Shown here in pieces: positions 38,355 through 49,305 of a stretch of DNA of 64,000 nt. The first letter of the stretch is position 1; each line of letters begins with the position of its first letter. Below the pieces are notes generated by a model. It worked only from the letters and a program-made list of their open reading frames with translations. It had not been told where the DNA came from and did no database searches. Position numbers and translations under genes: made by a program. The DNA is from Trichomonas vaginalis G3 (taxonomy: Eukaryota; Parabasalia; Trichomonadida; Trichomonadidae): positions 2,736,252 through 2,800,251 of the forward strand of contig NC_067207.1 of NCBI RefSeq assembly GCF_026262505.1, read 5' to 3'.

Positions 38355-40994
38355 ATGGCGACTCTCGAAGAGTTCGTCGGGATAATTAACAGTGCATATG
38401 ATTCCACGAATCCAAATCAAGATGCGCTCAATGCCCTCAACCAATTGCGTCATGAAAATCCATTTATTTTTCTTTATGATTGTATTTCTTTATACCAAAG
38501 CAATGACGAACAAAAATATAAGCAATTTTGTCTAACTCAGATCAAATCAATGCTTTGTGGCTCCCAATTCAGTACATTTAACAAAATTTTTGAATTTTGG
38601 ACTGAATTTAATCAGACATATCAACAGACTACTATAGTAAATCAAATGCTTTACAACTCTATATTAACACCAGAACTCTGTGATGATCAAAACATCTCTA
38701 GTTATCTTTCAATCATCATAGCCAAACTAATTTCATTCGATATTACTTTCAATTTATCAGTAGACTATTACAATACAATTTATGAATTACTTTTTAGTGA
38801 TTCAACTTCAGATTCTGCAAAAACAACAATAATCAGAACGATTTCCAATGTTTTTAGAGAACCTAGATTAAAATCACTATTACTTATGAAAGATAGAGGA
38901 GCATTCCTTTCCGAATCAGTCCTTAAAATTCTCCAAAATTTCACAAATTCTCCACAATTTTTTTTATCCATCTTCGAACTGATACAATCGATATGTAGCC
39001 GTGTTAAAAACAGGCAGATATGGCGTACAGCAAACTTTATTGGGCTTTCAATACAATATTTCAGTCAAATTATTCCAGATTCAGATTCAGACTTAATTAA
39101 AGCCATGTTCTATTCATTTTCATCATTTTTCAAAGTGAACTACAATACAATTGCAGAAACCGAAAGTTTACAACAACAATTACTCGAAATTTCACAAATT
39201 CACATTAATTCGGCAAATCCAATTTCTGTTCAACAAGTAATGAGATTTTACAGGAAGACAGCTAAATACGAACTCGTTTTACCATCTCTTGTCGTTGTTC
39301 GAATCAAAGAGACTTTAATTTCGAAATTTGGCTCAGATTTCATCACTCCTGTTATAAACAACCTCGACGGACTTAGCGATAACGATCAAAATATTGAATT
39401 CATGTCAAATGAAGACATTTCAATATCAACCGAAGCTTTTGAGATATTAAACAATTTTTCAAATTTAATTCCAGATTTAGTATACGAGCAAGTTGATTAT
39501 TTCAACGAATGCTTAGAGTCTGATGACTGGAGAATCATTTGCAAAGGGTTGTTGGGCATAATGGCCGCATTTACGACGAGAAAACCCGAAATCCGAGAAA
39601 TCTTCGAAAATCTTATGGCTCCAAACTCATCAGGACAGAACATTTTGCTTCAATTCATGAACTCCGATATCATAAGAGTACGATCCATCACTACAAAGCT
39701 CTTGAAATTCGCAATTAAAAATATTGGCTCAACATATTTTTTGGAACCAGACTCAGACGGCCTTGTTTCCATCATAAAACAACTCATAGTAGGTGGAATA
39801 CAACAGGAAGACCCAGATTTCCTACTTTCAAGCTTAAGTTTGATGAAATCTTTTGCAAAAATCTTTAGTAGAAGGATAGCAGCGTTTTTAAACAAGACAT
39901 CAGACATATTCGGACAAGTTTCCGATCTAATAATCAATAATTTTCTTAAGTATCATGACGATATTAATATGATCAACGCCTTAAAGGGTTCCTACGAGGA
40001 TTTAGTAATTTCTTTGTCATACGAGCTGTTTAATGTGAAGATTGAATACAGTTTGAAGTTCCTAGAAGTACTTCAATCCACTTTTGATGAATCTTCCGAC
40101 ACATTTAAAGCTTCTCTGATCGAAATCATAGGTTTCTTGATACATAAATACCAAATACCACGTGATTTCGCCATCCAGCTCTGGGATTATATGTATTCTT
40201 TGTTCACTTTTACTCCAGAAGGCGAAAGTTGGTCGATGAATGATGTGGCAAGTTCGTCACTTTTTGTCATGGAATTATTACTTGAATTAAATTACGACGA
40301 GATCAGGGATAGAGCAGGGGACCTTCCTTTGAAGATACTAGAAGAGATACCGCATGATATTTCAGCAAACAATTATGAATATTGTTTCTTTTTCCTTGAA
40401 TCTTATTTCAAACTTCCAAATTTAAATTTGGGAGATTATTATAATGTTTTTATGGAGAATTTGTTGGATATAGCAAGCAATTGTTACGATCAACCAGTTC
40501 TTCCATACATATTCCGTGCAATTGCTGCACTTGTCTTAGTTTCAATGCTATCCGCATTAAATTATTACGACCAACTCATTTCAATACCCCAGAAATTCAG
40601 TGAGATCGAGTTTGACACAAATGAGAGTACACAAGTGAAGAATATGAGAGAAATAATGGCCCAACTTTTATCTCTTAATTTTTCTTTGGCAAAGATGTTA
40701 TCTGTGACAGATAACATTACATTATTGGAACAGAACGCAACACAAAGGATAATCTTCTATCCAACAGTTGCAATTCCAATGGATTCCATGAATTATAATC
40801 TTGCAAACGCAATTCTTTTGTTTATTGATAATATGGCAACACTTGATAAACAAAAGCTCAGCCATAACTTTAGAAGTAACTTTAATAAGAAGGAAATCAA
40901 AGAAACTCTAGAATGGATTAATAAGAATTATCCAAATGATAGAACACTTTGCACAGTAGTAGAACGCACTAAAACAACTATAGAAAACATGTAG
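38355..40994 (+). CDS. ARM/HEAT-repeat protein, karyopherin (importin/exportin)-like
   Basis: 879 aa from the ATG at 38355 (MATLEEFVGIINSAYD). It is all-helical. The N-terminus resembles the importin-beta N-terminal region: a helix, then DALNALNQLRHENPFIFLYD, then QFCLTQIKSML. Twenty or so HEAT-like helix pairs follow to the end, without signal peptide or membrane segments. Length (about 880-900 aa) and layout match beta-karyopherins, which carry cargo through nuclear pores by binding Ran-GTP. The match is of architecture and not sequence-specific, so other HEAT proteins are possible. An exact M3 motif lies upstream; the frame is intact. Confidence 0.6.
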   Translation: MATLEEFVGIINSAYDSTNPNQDALNALNQLRHENPFIFLYDCISLYQSNDEQKYKQFCLTQIKSMLCGSQFSTFNKIFEFWTEFNQTYQQTTIVNQMLYNSILTPELCDDQNISSYLSIIIAKLISFDITFNLSVDYYNTIYELLFSDSTSDSAKTTIIRTISNVFREPRLKSLLLMKDRGAFLSESVLKILQNFTNSPQFFLSIFELIQSICSRVKNRQIWRTANFIGLSIQYFSQIIPDSDSDLIKAMFYSFSSFFKVNYNTIAETESLQQQLLEISQIHINSANPISVQQVMRFYRKTAKYELVLPSLVVVRIKETLISKFGSDFITPVINNLDGLSDNDQNIEFMSNEDISISTEAFEILNNFSNLIPDLVYEQVDYFNECLESDDWRIICKGLLGIMAAFTTRKPEIREIFENLMAPNSSGQNILLQFMNSDIIRVRSITTKLLKFAIKNIGSTYFLEPDSDGLVSIIKQLIVGGIQQEDPDFLLSSLSLMKSFAKIFSRRIAAFLNKTSDIFGQVSDLIINNFLKYHDDINMINALKGSYEDLVISLSYELFNVKIEYSLKFLEVLQSTFDESSDTFKASLIEIIGFLIHKYQIPRDFAIQLWDYMYSLFTFTPEGESWSMNDVASSSLFVMELLLELNYDEIRDRAGDLPLKILEEIPHDISANNYEYCFFFLESYFKLPNLNLGDYYNVFMENLLDIASNCYDQPVLPYIFRAIAALVLVSMLSALNYYDQLISIPQKFSEIEFDTNESTQVKNMREIMAQLLSLNFSLAKMLSVTDNITLLEQNATQRIIFYPTVAIPMDSMNYNLANAILLFIDNMATLDKQKLSHNFRSNFNKKEIKETLEWINKNYPNDRTLCTVVERTKTTIENM

Positions 40995-41458
40995 TACTTA
41001 TAAACTGTTTATTATTTATCTTTTTTATGAAATATTAACTATTTTTTTTATTCTTTCATTTCAATGTAATTGAAACAAATTTGGATGTGGTACTTATATA
41101 CATATTTAGCATATATTTTTTTGCAAAATGTTCATTAGTATTTAATAAAATGAATATATTTTTATGATTGCATACATTTCTTTTCGTTAATTCTTTTAAA
41201 AGACATAGTTCAATCATTTGTTGTTTCAATTTTAGCAATCTTGTGTTCTAAACAATATAATAATCTAGATTTGTCTTAATAGTTGTTATTTGCTTATGGT
41301 AATATCATTTCACAAAAAATGGAAATACATCTTGGATGTTGATGAAATTTTCCGTTTCCCATTGCCGATAGCCTTTATTTGGTCGGGGATTGTAAATGTT
41401 TTCTGCATTCAAAAATCTGATCAATAATAAAAATAACAAGAAATATTTAAAAACAAAC
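40995..41458. other. Convergent intergenic region
   Basis: AT-rich 3' regions of the karyopherin-like gene and the pseudokinase gene; minus-strand frames at 41056-41238 and 41305-41616 show no domain and I do not call them. Confidence 0.45.
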
Positions 41459-42469
41459 TCATACATCACGCAAATTCTTCGGTTGCTTGATGTTTTGAGG
41501 TAATTTTCCGATAACTTTATCATGGATGAGCCTCGATCTTGAGAAGCAAGGAATTCCATTGGACAAATTGAGTTTAGGAAGAATAGAGCCGGATGAAGTC
41601 CTTCTCTCTGAAACAAACCTTGCCATAATTATTTTCTTGTGATTTTTCATATCAAGGCATGATAGTAGCTCTTCAGAAGATGCACGCAACAAAGGATCTA
41701 TAACAAGTGATTTTGTAATGAGAGATCCCATTATTCCTTTTGGTTCAATATTAATTTGCAATTTGCTATCTTGGATAGCTTTAACATATTGGGCTTCGCT
41801 CGAATTACTCCATGGAAGAGTGCCACAAACAAGGAGATGTAATAAGACACCAAATGACCAAATATCTGCCTTTCTTCCATCGTAGTTCCGCGATAATATT
41901 ACCTCTGGGGCTATGTAACGTGGTGTTCCACACATGGTATGAACAATAGAACTGTTTTCCTTTGACAGGCCAAAGTCTATTAACTTAGGAGTATTGAACT
42001 TGTCAAACAAAACATTATCCGGACTGAGGTTTCTGTGCGAAATTCCTCTTTTATGAAGATAGTCTAGTCCAAGTAAAATTTCGTAAGTAATTTTCATCAT
42101 TTCTTCAATTGAAAGTTTTGTGCTTCTATGAAGCAAGGAGGTTAAATCACCATTCGGAAGGTACTCCATGACAATCATAATGTATTCTTCCTCGTAAATG
42201 ATCTCTAATACACGAACAATATTTGGATGATTAAATCGTGAGCTTAAACGAAGTTCGTTTTCAAAATATGACATCATGTTTTGTTTTGTAATTTCATTTC
42301 TAACAAAGATTTTGATAGCTACATTTTCATTCGTTTTTTTATCGACAGCATAGACAACAACACTGGATTTACCTTTGGAGATCGTATGCATTACATTGTA
42401 TTTGCCGATTGATTTGGGAACTTCAATATAGCTATCTGGTAAAAGCATATCTTCCTTCTCAGTACTCAT
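41459..42469 (-). CDS. CAMK-like protein kinase with Asp-to-Asn in HRD (probable pseudokinase)
   Basis: 336 aa. The kinase fold is complete: a Gly-loop (TISKGKSSVVVYA), the VAIK Lys (K53), a helix C Glu (E72), IDFGLSK (D165), CGTPRYIAPE and ADIWSFGVLLHLLVCGTLPW. The catalytic loop, however, reads HRNLSPDN, with Asn147 (codon AAC at 42029-42031) in place of the catalytic Asp, and Ser in place of the usual Lys. Loss of that Asp normally abolishes phosphotransfer, so it is probably a pseudokinase or an allosteric partner. The layout and APE/DIWSFG region place it with CAMK-type kinases, common in trichomonads. MITE copy B lies 120 bp upstream of the start. No break in frame. Confidence 0.85.
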   Translation of the reverse strand: MSTEKEDMLLPDSYIEVPKSIGKYNVMHTISKGKSSVVVYAVDKKTNENVAIKIFVRNEITKQNMMSYFENELRLSSRFNHPNIVRVLEIIYEEEYIMIVMEYLPNGDLTSLLHRSTKLSIEEMMKITYEILLGLDYLHKRGISHRNLSPDNVLFDKFNTPKLIDFGLSKENSSIVHTMCGTPRYIAPEVILSRNYDGRKADIWSFGVLLHLLVCGTLPWSNSSEAQYVKAIQDSKLQINIEPKGIMGSLITKSLVIDPLLRASSEELLSCLDMKNHKKIIMARFVSERRTSSGSILPKLNLSNGIPCFSRSRLIHDKVIGKLPQNIKQPKNLRDV

Positions 42470-42588
42470 TTAATTTGAAAATTGAATAAGAATAATTCAA
42501 TGAAAGTTAAAATAAAGTCTTAAGTAATTAACAAATAAATAACTCAAGGAATAGTCAAAACGAAATCGTTTTCAGTTTGAATGAAGCT

Positions 42589-43636
42589 TTAAGGGTGCAC
42601 CTGTATTTACGTTTATTTGAGAGGAGGAGGATTACCCTCTCAATTTTGAGGGATTCGTTAGTTTATTTTCTCGATGAATATGCAATAAAATTTGATTTTT
42701 ACCTTATCAATATACTTCATATAATATACACATGTTCATGTAAAAACTTTTTTCCAAAATCCTCAGGAATTAAGGGATTTTTGAATTTTAAGAATTTTTT
42801 TCGAATTTTTTCGAAAAAAAAATATTTTCAGAACAGCCTTAACGCTAAGATTTAGGAACAATGTTAAGTATCAAAAAGAAAGGAGGTCTGATATAGACAA
42901 CATATATCGTTGAAGGTTGAAAAAATCTCTAATATTTGAGCCCAAAATTTCAAATTTTAATTTTTTGAAAAAAGAGGCCACCTGTATGTACGTTTATTTG
43001 AGAGGAGGAGGATTATATTTTTGAAAGGGTGAAACATTATGAATATGTTAATTATATAATAATATGTATTATTATAAAAAAAGAAAAATAAAGCACTTTA
43101 ATTTTTTTCTTTCTTGATTTTTTACAAAATCTACTTAGAATTATGCAAAATATGACTAAATAATTATAAATTTCAAGTTAAATTTTAATTTCGATAAATA
43201 ATTTAAATTTCAAAATATCAAGTTCAGTTCGACTATGTATGTAGTAATTCCTCAATAAAGTTCCAAAACCCTATTAAAATATATGAACATTTTCAACATT
43301 TTAATGTTTTTATTTAAAAATTTGATGGAATATGAGCTTCAAACAATTATTATGTAAATAAAAATAATTAAATATATGTATTTATTCGTATTACAACCGT
43401 AGTAAGTCGATTCTTCCTTTCTTCTACTGAGTTTTGAATTTGATTTCGAATTGTAAAGAGATTCAAAGGGAAAATACTAGCGGATAAAAACTACCTCCAT
43501 GAAAGGGTCATAATGGAGTCAAGTTGTATTTTTTGATATTTTTTGCTTTTCGAGCTTAAATAGGTAGCCAAGATAATGCCTAAAAATAAGGTTCTAAATT
43601 CTGAAGTTTACATGATCCTCTCGTGTGCACCCTTAA
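42589..43636 (+). mobile_element. TTAA-target MITE, copy B
   Basis: 1,048 bp including both TTAA copies. It is nearly identical to copy A and in the same orientation, with a few substitutions and a one-base homopolymer change. The left end reads AAGGGTGCACC and the right GTGCACCCTT. It lies 120 bp upstream of the pseudokinase start, between it and its likely distal promoter region. Confidence 0.9.
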
Positions 43637-44749
43637 AAAATTGATGGAGACTTTTGCTCAAGCGAATTAAAAAAGATTCATTAATTAGTTCGAGAAAATA
43701 TTTTCATAGAGCAATGTTCGGATTTTATATTCAATTTAACTTTTGTGAATGCCCAGTTTTTTACAATTAATTGAGATAAGTTTATTCTATGAGAAATTAT
43801 TTTTTCTCAAAAATGCTTCCTTAAGTGTATCCAATTTAATTCATATTACACAATTTTACAGTTCCACACAATTTATTTCGCAAGATACTCCCTCAAATTT
43901 TTTTCTTGAATTAAAGTTTAACCAACAATGAATTTTAAATGAGAACTATTAAGGACACATTTAAGCACCCTAACCAAAAATAAACATCGAATTTTTGTAT
44001 AGGGGTCAAAAAAAGGTAATTTCAAAGAATTACGAGAAACTAATAAGTTCATGATACTCCACTACATCTTGGATTTCCAAGTTTTGGCAAAGTAGTCGAC
44101 CAGATAACAAAGTGTCCGAAGTATTGAAAAAATATTGAGTTCAAAAGTAAAATATTCTGATGATTAGTGCAAATAATTATCTGAAATTAAATCATGAGAA
44201 ACAATCAGATATGGCTACATATCAATTATTTATCAATTTTATAAGCTGTGGTAAAGCAATATTTCAATTTTGATGAATTTAATGCATAAGAGCATTTCAC
44301 TTATAATAATCAGTAAATGCACAGTTAATTCAAAGAATCATACAATATTCATCATCAATAACTCTATTTATTTTTGCATACGGATACATTTCGAAATTCT
44401 TTAATATCACTTATTATGCCAAACGATAATATGTAATAAAAGATTAGGAAAAGATTGTTTATTTTGGACATCTTTAATTAATATTTGAACCCATTAAATC
44501 TTAACATCAGAAATAGAGCAATGGATTTTATTCTAACTATATGTTTGGATATTAAGACTCATGCAATGTTTTTGATTCTTTTGTTATCATATGCTTAATT
44601 AGAAGAGATATCTATCAAATTGCAATGATTTTCTTAAAGGATTACTGAATGGTTATATTTTCAAGCATATGATGAGAAAAATAATAAGAAAATTAACTAA
44701 TAACATGGAGTTAAACTCCAATTTTTATAAAACAAAAATACAATTAAAG
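43637..44749. other. Intergenic, nothing recognised
   Basis: 1.1 kb of AT-rich sequence between the MITE and the 3' end of the glycosyltransferase-like gene. A 60-codon frame at 43749-43931 is compositional. No repeat ends seen. Confidence 0.5.
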
Positions 44750-45652
44750 TTACAAAGTCTTTTTCATTGATATTATACCTGAATCAGTTGCCATATATGC
44801 CACATCCCGAATATTTGCCGAAAAATTTCCATTTGTAAATGCAACATTTTTGTTTACAGCTGTCATAGCATTGTTTAGATTAAAAACATCATTTAATTGT
44901 CGACTTGAAACCAAATAAGACTTATCTAAGGAAAAGAGAGTTGTTTGATGATTGAACCAACCTAAAAGCCATTCAGGCCAATATTCTTTGCTCGATATAA
45001 ATGGAGGAATACTGTAAATATCAAAAGGCATGTCAGTAACCTGGAATAAGAAGAAATCTGTATAATCATATACTTTATTGAGAGATTTCAGGTAAGTTTG
45101 TCCAACAATTACATATTTACTAGTATTTACATCTTGGATAGCCTTCTGAACTGCAGAAAACCATTGAGATTGAATGAAAACTGATGGACGAATGAAAACA
45201 GCGTATTTAGATGTAATAAGTTTTGTTCCTATTTCGAAATAATCATCAAGGTATATATGTCGTTTCATATCAATTCGTCTTGTCCATGCTAATTGAACTC
45301 TATCTTTAGGAAATGAAGAAAGAAATGTAAAAGTTGCATCAAGTCTGTTATTTGATCGAAGTATTAAAACTTTTGCTTCTTTTGAAACATTTAACCAAGA
45401 ATGAATTGCATTTTTGAATTCAGAGTTGATTGATTGATCTGGATTTGCATATGTTATGAATGTTAATTGCGAAATATCCATTTGTGTCTTTTCATTTTGA
45501 ACATCACAGTAAGGGCACACGATTTGCTTACCGAAATCTAACTCTCTGAGAATAAAAGCAGTTAAAGTGAATGACATTGTCATTGCGACTAAAAGTGTTT
45601 TCCAAAATGGAACGAGTTTAGCTCTAGATCTCGGAGGTCCAATTGTGTTCAT
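44750..45652 (-). CDS. Single-pass membrane protein, glycosyltransferase-like
   Basis: 300 aa from the ATG at 45652 (MNTIGPPRSRAKLVPFWK); an upstream Met would add a very hydrophobic, AT-driven stretch and is not preferred. A basic N-terminus is followed by one membrane anchor (LLVAMTMSFTLTAFIL), then a lumenal domain, so type II topology like Golgi enzymes. The domain has LTFITYANPDQSIN near its start, AKVLILRSNNR, SKYAVFIRPSVF and YVIVGQTYLKS, which suggest a Rossmann-like nucleotide-sugar fold, though no DxD motif stands out. Function inferred only. It follows the OSR1-like kinase on the same strand after 97 bp. Confidence 0.55.
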   Translation of the reverse strand: MNTIGPPRSRAKLVPFWKTLLVAMTMSFTLTAFILRELDFGKQIVCPYCDVQNEKTQMDISQLTFITYANPDQSINSEFKNAIHSWLNVSKEAKVLILRSNNRLDATFTFLSSFPKDRVQLAWTRRIDMKRHIYLDDYFEIGTKLITSKYAVFIRPSVFIQSQWFSAVQKAIQDVNTSKYVIVGQTYLKSLNKVYDYTDFFLFQVTDMPFDIYSIPPFISSKEYWPEWLLGWFNHQTTLFSLDKSYLVSSRQLNDVFNLNNAMTAVNKNVAFTNGNFSANIRDVAYMATDSGIISMKKTL

Positions 45653-45749
45653 AAAAAAATTGAAGAAAAATTTGAAGAAACATGGAAAATAAAACAAGAA
45701 TTTATTAAAACAAAGTTTAACATACAAAAATAACACAAAATCAAATAAA

Positions 45750-46979
45750 TTATTTCATTATATTCTGAACTAACTGAGTAAGCAATCTTATCTGGTCTTT
45801 CATTTGGTCCATCTCGCATTCCATACTTTCAACCTTTTGTTGGAGTTGTCTAACTGTCTGTTTCAGTTGTTGATTTTCTTTATCAGCTTCCGAAAGATTC
45901 GACTGACCAGAACTTGGTTGTTTGGTAATAGTGAACCTTCCTTTTGTTATAGATTCTGTCGGTTCTGAATGCGGATGCGATGGTTGTTCAATTCCTTCAA
46001 AATTCCATTGCATTGGGCTTGGAGGATGTTCTGCTTGCGGGGGAAGTGTTTGCTCTTTCATAGAAAACGCAGAAAATTGCTTTTCTATTGTACGAAGTCT
46101 TTCTCCAATTGGAGGAATCTTTGTAAGTAATGTTGCGCTGATATAAGAGTCTGATTTGGCTTTAGCGATAAATGGATGACGTAGTAACTCTTCAGCGGTA
46201 GCTCTGTTCATTGGATCTGATTGTAAGCACTTTTCAACGAAATTTCTGAATTCGGCCGAATATGGAGCGTTTGTAGGTAATTTCGAAGGCGGAGATTTAA
46301 GAATTTTAACCATGATCTCCATAGGCTTCAATTTGGAATAAGGAGCTTCGCCAGTCGCGAGTTCAATCGCTGTAATTCCGAGAGACCAAATATCAGCCTT
46401 TTCTGTGTATCCGTGGTCTTCAGTGAGCACCTCCGGAGCCATGTAGCATGGTGTTCCAATTACTGTATAACGCGCTCTTTGACGCTGGCCATCTTGAAAT
46501 AGACTCGCTGCAACTCCAAAATCACCAATTTTCACGGAGCCATCTGCACATAAGAGTATATTTCCTGGCTTTATATCGCGATGTATTTGACCATTTGAGT
46601 GGATGTAATTAAGCGCATTTAAAACACCTTTCAATATTGTAGCAATGATAAATTCATCATTAAAACCACGAGGAAATCCATAGCGCATTATATCGTAAAT
46701 GGAACCGGCACTGCAGTATTCCATTAAAATGTAAATGACAGTACCTTCAACGAATGATCCATAGTAACCTACAACATTAGGATGCGCTGAAGATGACCAA
46801 AATGATACTTCCTGACGAAGAAATTCTAGTTCGATTGGATACTTTTCCATATCAATCTTTTTTATTGATATCTCGTTTTGATTATCTAAACATATGGCGG
46901 AGAGAACTTCAGAAGTGGAACCGCGTCCAATTGGTTCAATAAATTTGTAATGGCTAATGCTGTTAGGGAAATTAATCAT
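45750..46979 (-). CDS. STE20-family kinase, OSR1/SPAK/Fray-like
   Basis: 409 aa, intact. All kinase motifs are present: GRGSTSEV, ISIKK (K40), HRDIKPGN (D135), GDFGVAASL (D153), IGTPCYMAPEV and ADIWSLGITAIELATGEAPYSK. After the kinase domain, HPFIAKAKSDSYISATLLTKIPPIGERLRTI matches the segment that ends the OSR1/SPAK kinase domain. The C-terminus is a coiled coil (about residues 365-405), and the WNK-binding CCT domain is not visible. By family it acts in stress and cell-volume signalling downstream of WNK-type kinases; the target here is unknown. The non-autonomous element at 47071 begins about 90 bp upstream. Confidence 0.88.
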   Translation of the reverse strand: MINFPNSISHYKFIEPIGRGSTSEVLSAICLDNQNEISIKKIDMEKYPIELEFLRQEVSFWSSSAHPNVVGYYGSFVEGTVIYILMEYCSAGSIYDIMRYGFPRGFNDEFIIATILKGVLNALNYIHSNGQIHRDIKPGNILLCADGSVKIGDFGVAASLFQDGQRQRARYTVIGTPCYMAPEVLTEDHGYTEKADIWSLGITAIELATGEAPYSKLKPMEIMVKILKSPPSKLPTNAPYSAEFRNFVEKCLQSDPMNRATAEELLRHPFIAKAKSDSYISATLLTKIPPIGERLRTIEKQFSAFSMKEQTLPPQAEHPPSPMQWNFEGIEQPSHPHSEPTESITKGRFTITKQPSSGQSNLSEADKENQQLKQTVRQLQQKVESMECEMDQMKDQIRLLTQLVQNIMK

Positions 46980-47070
46980 TTTTTGGCAGTTGAATAAATT
47001 TCAAATGTTTACATTTTTTCAATATAAATTTTGTATAAAGAAGATCCAAAATGATACACTATAGTCGAAA

Positions 47071-48019
47071 TTGTTGCATGCTAAGATCAGTCATAATGTA
47101 AACCTCTCAATTTTATTGTCGTGGGAAGTATCTCAATTCCTTCAAAAAAATTGAAAAACTATTTAATTTTAAAAATATAATACTTTTAATTAGTTAATTA
47201 ATTGGAGATATTTTTAAAAAATCACTTTTGATAATACTTTTGAGAACTTTAATTAAAAAAATATATTCAAAAATATACAGGATATCAAGAGGGAATTGTT
47301 CCTTATGAGGTATATAGTTATGATGTATACCTCATAAGGAACAATTCCCTCCTTAAAACGAGAAAACTTGTTCGAAATTGTTTATCATTTCGAACAAGTT
47401 TTCTCGTTTTTAATAAGAAACTAAAGGCTATGAGGCACTGATTATATATTAGTGCCTCACAGCCTTTAGTTTCTAATAGATAGCTGGGAAACTTTCTCCA
47501 AATGATAAGTTATTCAGAGAAAGTTTCCCAGCTATCAAGAGGGAATTGTTCCTTATGAGTTATATAGTTATGATGTATACCTCATAAGGAACAATTCCCT
47601 CCTTAAAATCGTAGACATTTTTATACTTATTAATCACCATTCAAATCATATTCCTCTGAAAAGTTATTTTATTAAAAATTTAGAATTTTAATAAATATAG
47701 AGTTTGAATTTCATACAATACCTATATATTTTCAATAATGGAATTTGAAAACCATTCTCAAAAGTTCTCAGAAAACCTTTTTTTCATTAATTTTAAGAAA
47801 TCTGAGTATTAAATTAAGTGATAAATTCGTTTGACACTACTTTAATTTTTAAATTCAAAAAATTATATGTGCTTCTTAAAATGACTCAAAAAAATTTTAT
47901 TATAAAATAATATATAATATTAAAAATCCCACAACATTTTTTTACTTTACATAATCGTACTTCCTCGACGATTAATTTCCACTCAATTTCTATCGTTGAC
48001 CGAACTTAGCATGCAACAA
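47071..48019. mobile_element. Candidate non-autonomous element carrying a hairpin series
   Basis: Inverted ends: TTGTTGCATGCTAAGATCAG on the left (47071) and its near-complement ending CTTAGCATGCAACAA on the right (48019), about 20 bp with a few mismatches. I find no clear target duplication, so the boundaries are tentative. The core (47289-47601) is a series of five large hairpins; the remainder is AT-rich and non-coding. No transposase. Confidence 0.5.
47289..47601. repeat. Series of five large hairpins with different stems
   Basis: In order: 47289-47351 (26-bp perfect stem, 11-base loop); 47355-47410 (24-bp stem, 8-base loop); 47416-47474 (24-bp stem with one mismatch, 11-base loop); 47479-47536 (20-bp stem, 18-base loop); and 47539-47601, a second copy of the first hairpin with one stem change. 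The stem sequences are unrelated apart from the first and last. Hairpins abut with two to five bases between them. Confidence 0.92.
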
Positions 48020-48259
48020 AATCACCAAAAAATTAGTAACCATTTTTTTCAAAATTTCAAAAATTTCGGAGTGACGATGGAAAATTTTTTCCCTTGCGGG
48101 CAATCCTTGACCAAACAAGATGTATCGTATAACCCTGTTTTCCACTTCTCAAAAAAGTTATTTTAAAGCTAAGGATGGGTCATTTGGCTTATATGTGATC
48201 AGATTGTTGATTTATATAACTAAATCTGAATTTTTTTCAATATCAAATTTAATCTCTAA
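48020..48259. other. Short intergenic gap
   Basis: AT-rich sequence between the hairpin element and MITE copy C. Confidence 0.5.
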
Positions 48260-49305
48260 TTAAGGGTGCACACGAGAGGATCATGTAAACTTCAGAATTT
48301 AGAACCTTATTTTTAGGCATTATCTTGGCTACCTATTTAGGCTCGAAAAGCAAAAAATATCAAAAAATACAACTTGACTCCATTATGACCCTTTCATGGA
48401 GGTAGTTTTTATCCGCTAGTATTTTCCCTTTGAATCTCTTTACAATTCGAAATCAAATTCAAAACTCAGTAGAAGAAAGGAAGAATCGACTTACTACGGT
48501 TGTAATACGAATAAATACATATATTTAATTATTTTTATTTACATAATAATTGTTGAAGCTCATATTCCATCAAATTTTAAATAAAAACATTAAAATGTTG
48601 AAAATGTTCATATATTTTAATAGGGTTTTGGAACTTTATTGGGAATTACTACATACATAGTCGAACTGAACTTGATATTTTGAAATTTAAATTATTTATC
48701 GAAATTAAATTTAACTTGAAATTTATAATTATTTAGTCATATTTTGCATAATTCTAAGTAGATTTTGTAAAAAATCAAGAAAGAAAAAAATTAAAGTGCT
48801 TTATTTTTTCTTTTTTATAATAATACATATTATTATATAATTAACATATTCATAATGTTTCACCCTTTCAAAATATAATCCTCCTCCTCTCAAATAAACG
48901 TACATACAGGTGGCCTCTTTTTTCAAAAAATTAAAATTTGAAATTTTGGGCTCAAATATTAGAGATTTTTTCAACCTTCAACGATATATGTTGTCTATAT
49001 CAGACCTCCTTTCTTTTTGATACTTAACATTGTTCCTAAATCTTAGCCGTTAAGGCTGTTCTGAAAATATTTTTTTTTTTCGAAAAAATTCGAAAAAAAT
49101 TTTTAAAATTCAAAAATCCCTTAATTCCTGAGGATTTTGGAAAAAAGTTTTTACATGAACATGTGTATATTATATGAAGTATATTGATAAGGTAAAAATC
49201 AAATTTTATTGCATATTCATCGAGAAAATAAACTAACGAATCCCTCAAAATTGAGAGGGTAATCCTCCTCCTCTCAAATAAACGTAAATACGGGTGCACC
49301 CTTAA
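48260..49305 (-). mobile_element. TTAA-target MITE, copy C (reverse orientation)
   Basis: 1,046 bp including TTAA at each side (48260-48263 and 49302-49305). It is nearly identical to copies A and B read on the other strand, including the subterminal CACCCGTATGTACG-type block near 48,900. It has a small homopolymer difference in the short internal frame. Confidence 0.9.

Noticed and set aside
41305-41616. Spliced extension of the pseudokinase gene
   Set aside because: No trichomonad-type splice sites (GTATGT and the branch/3' ACTAACACACAG-type signal) were seen; the stop at 41459 suits the end of the protein.
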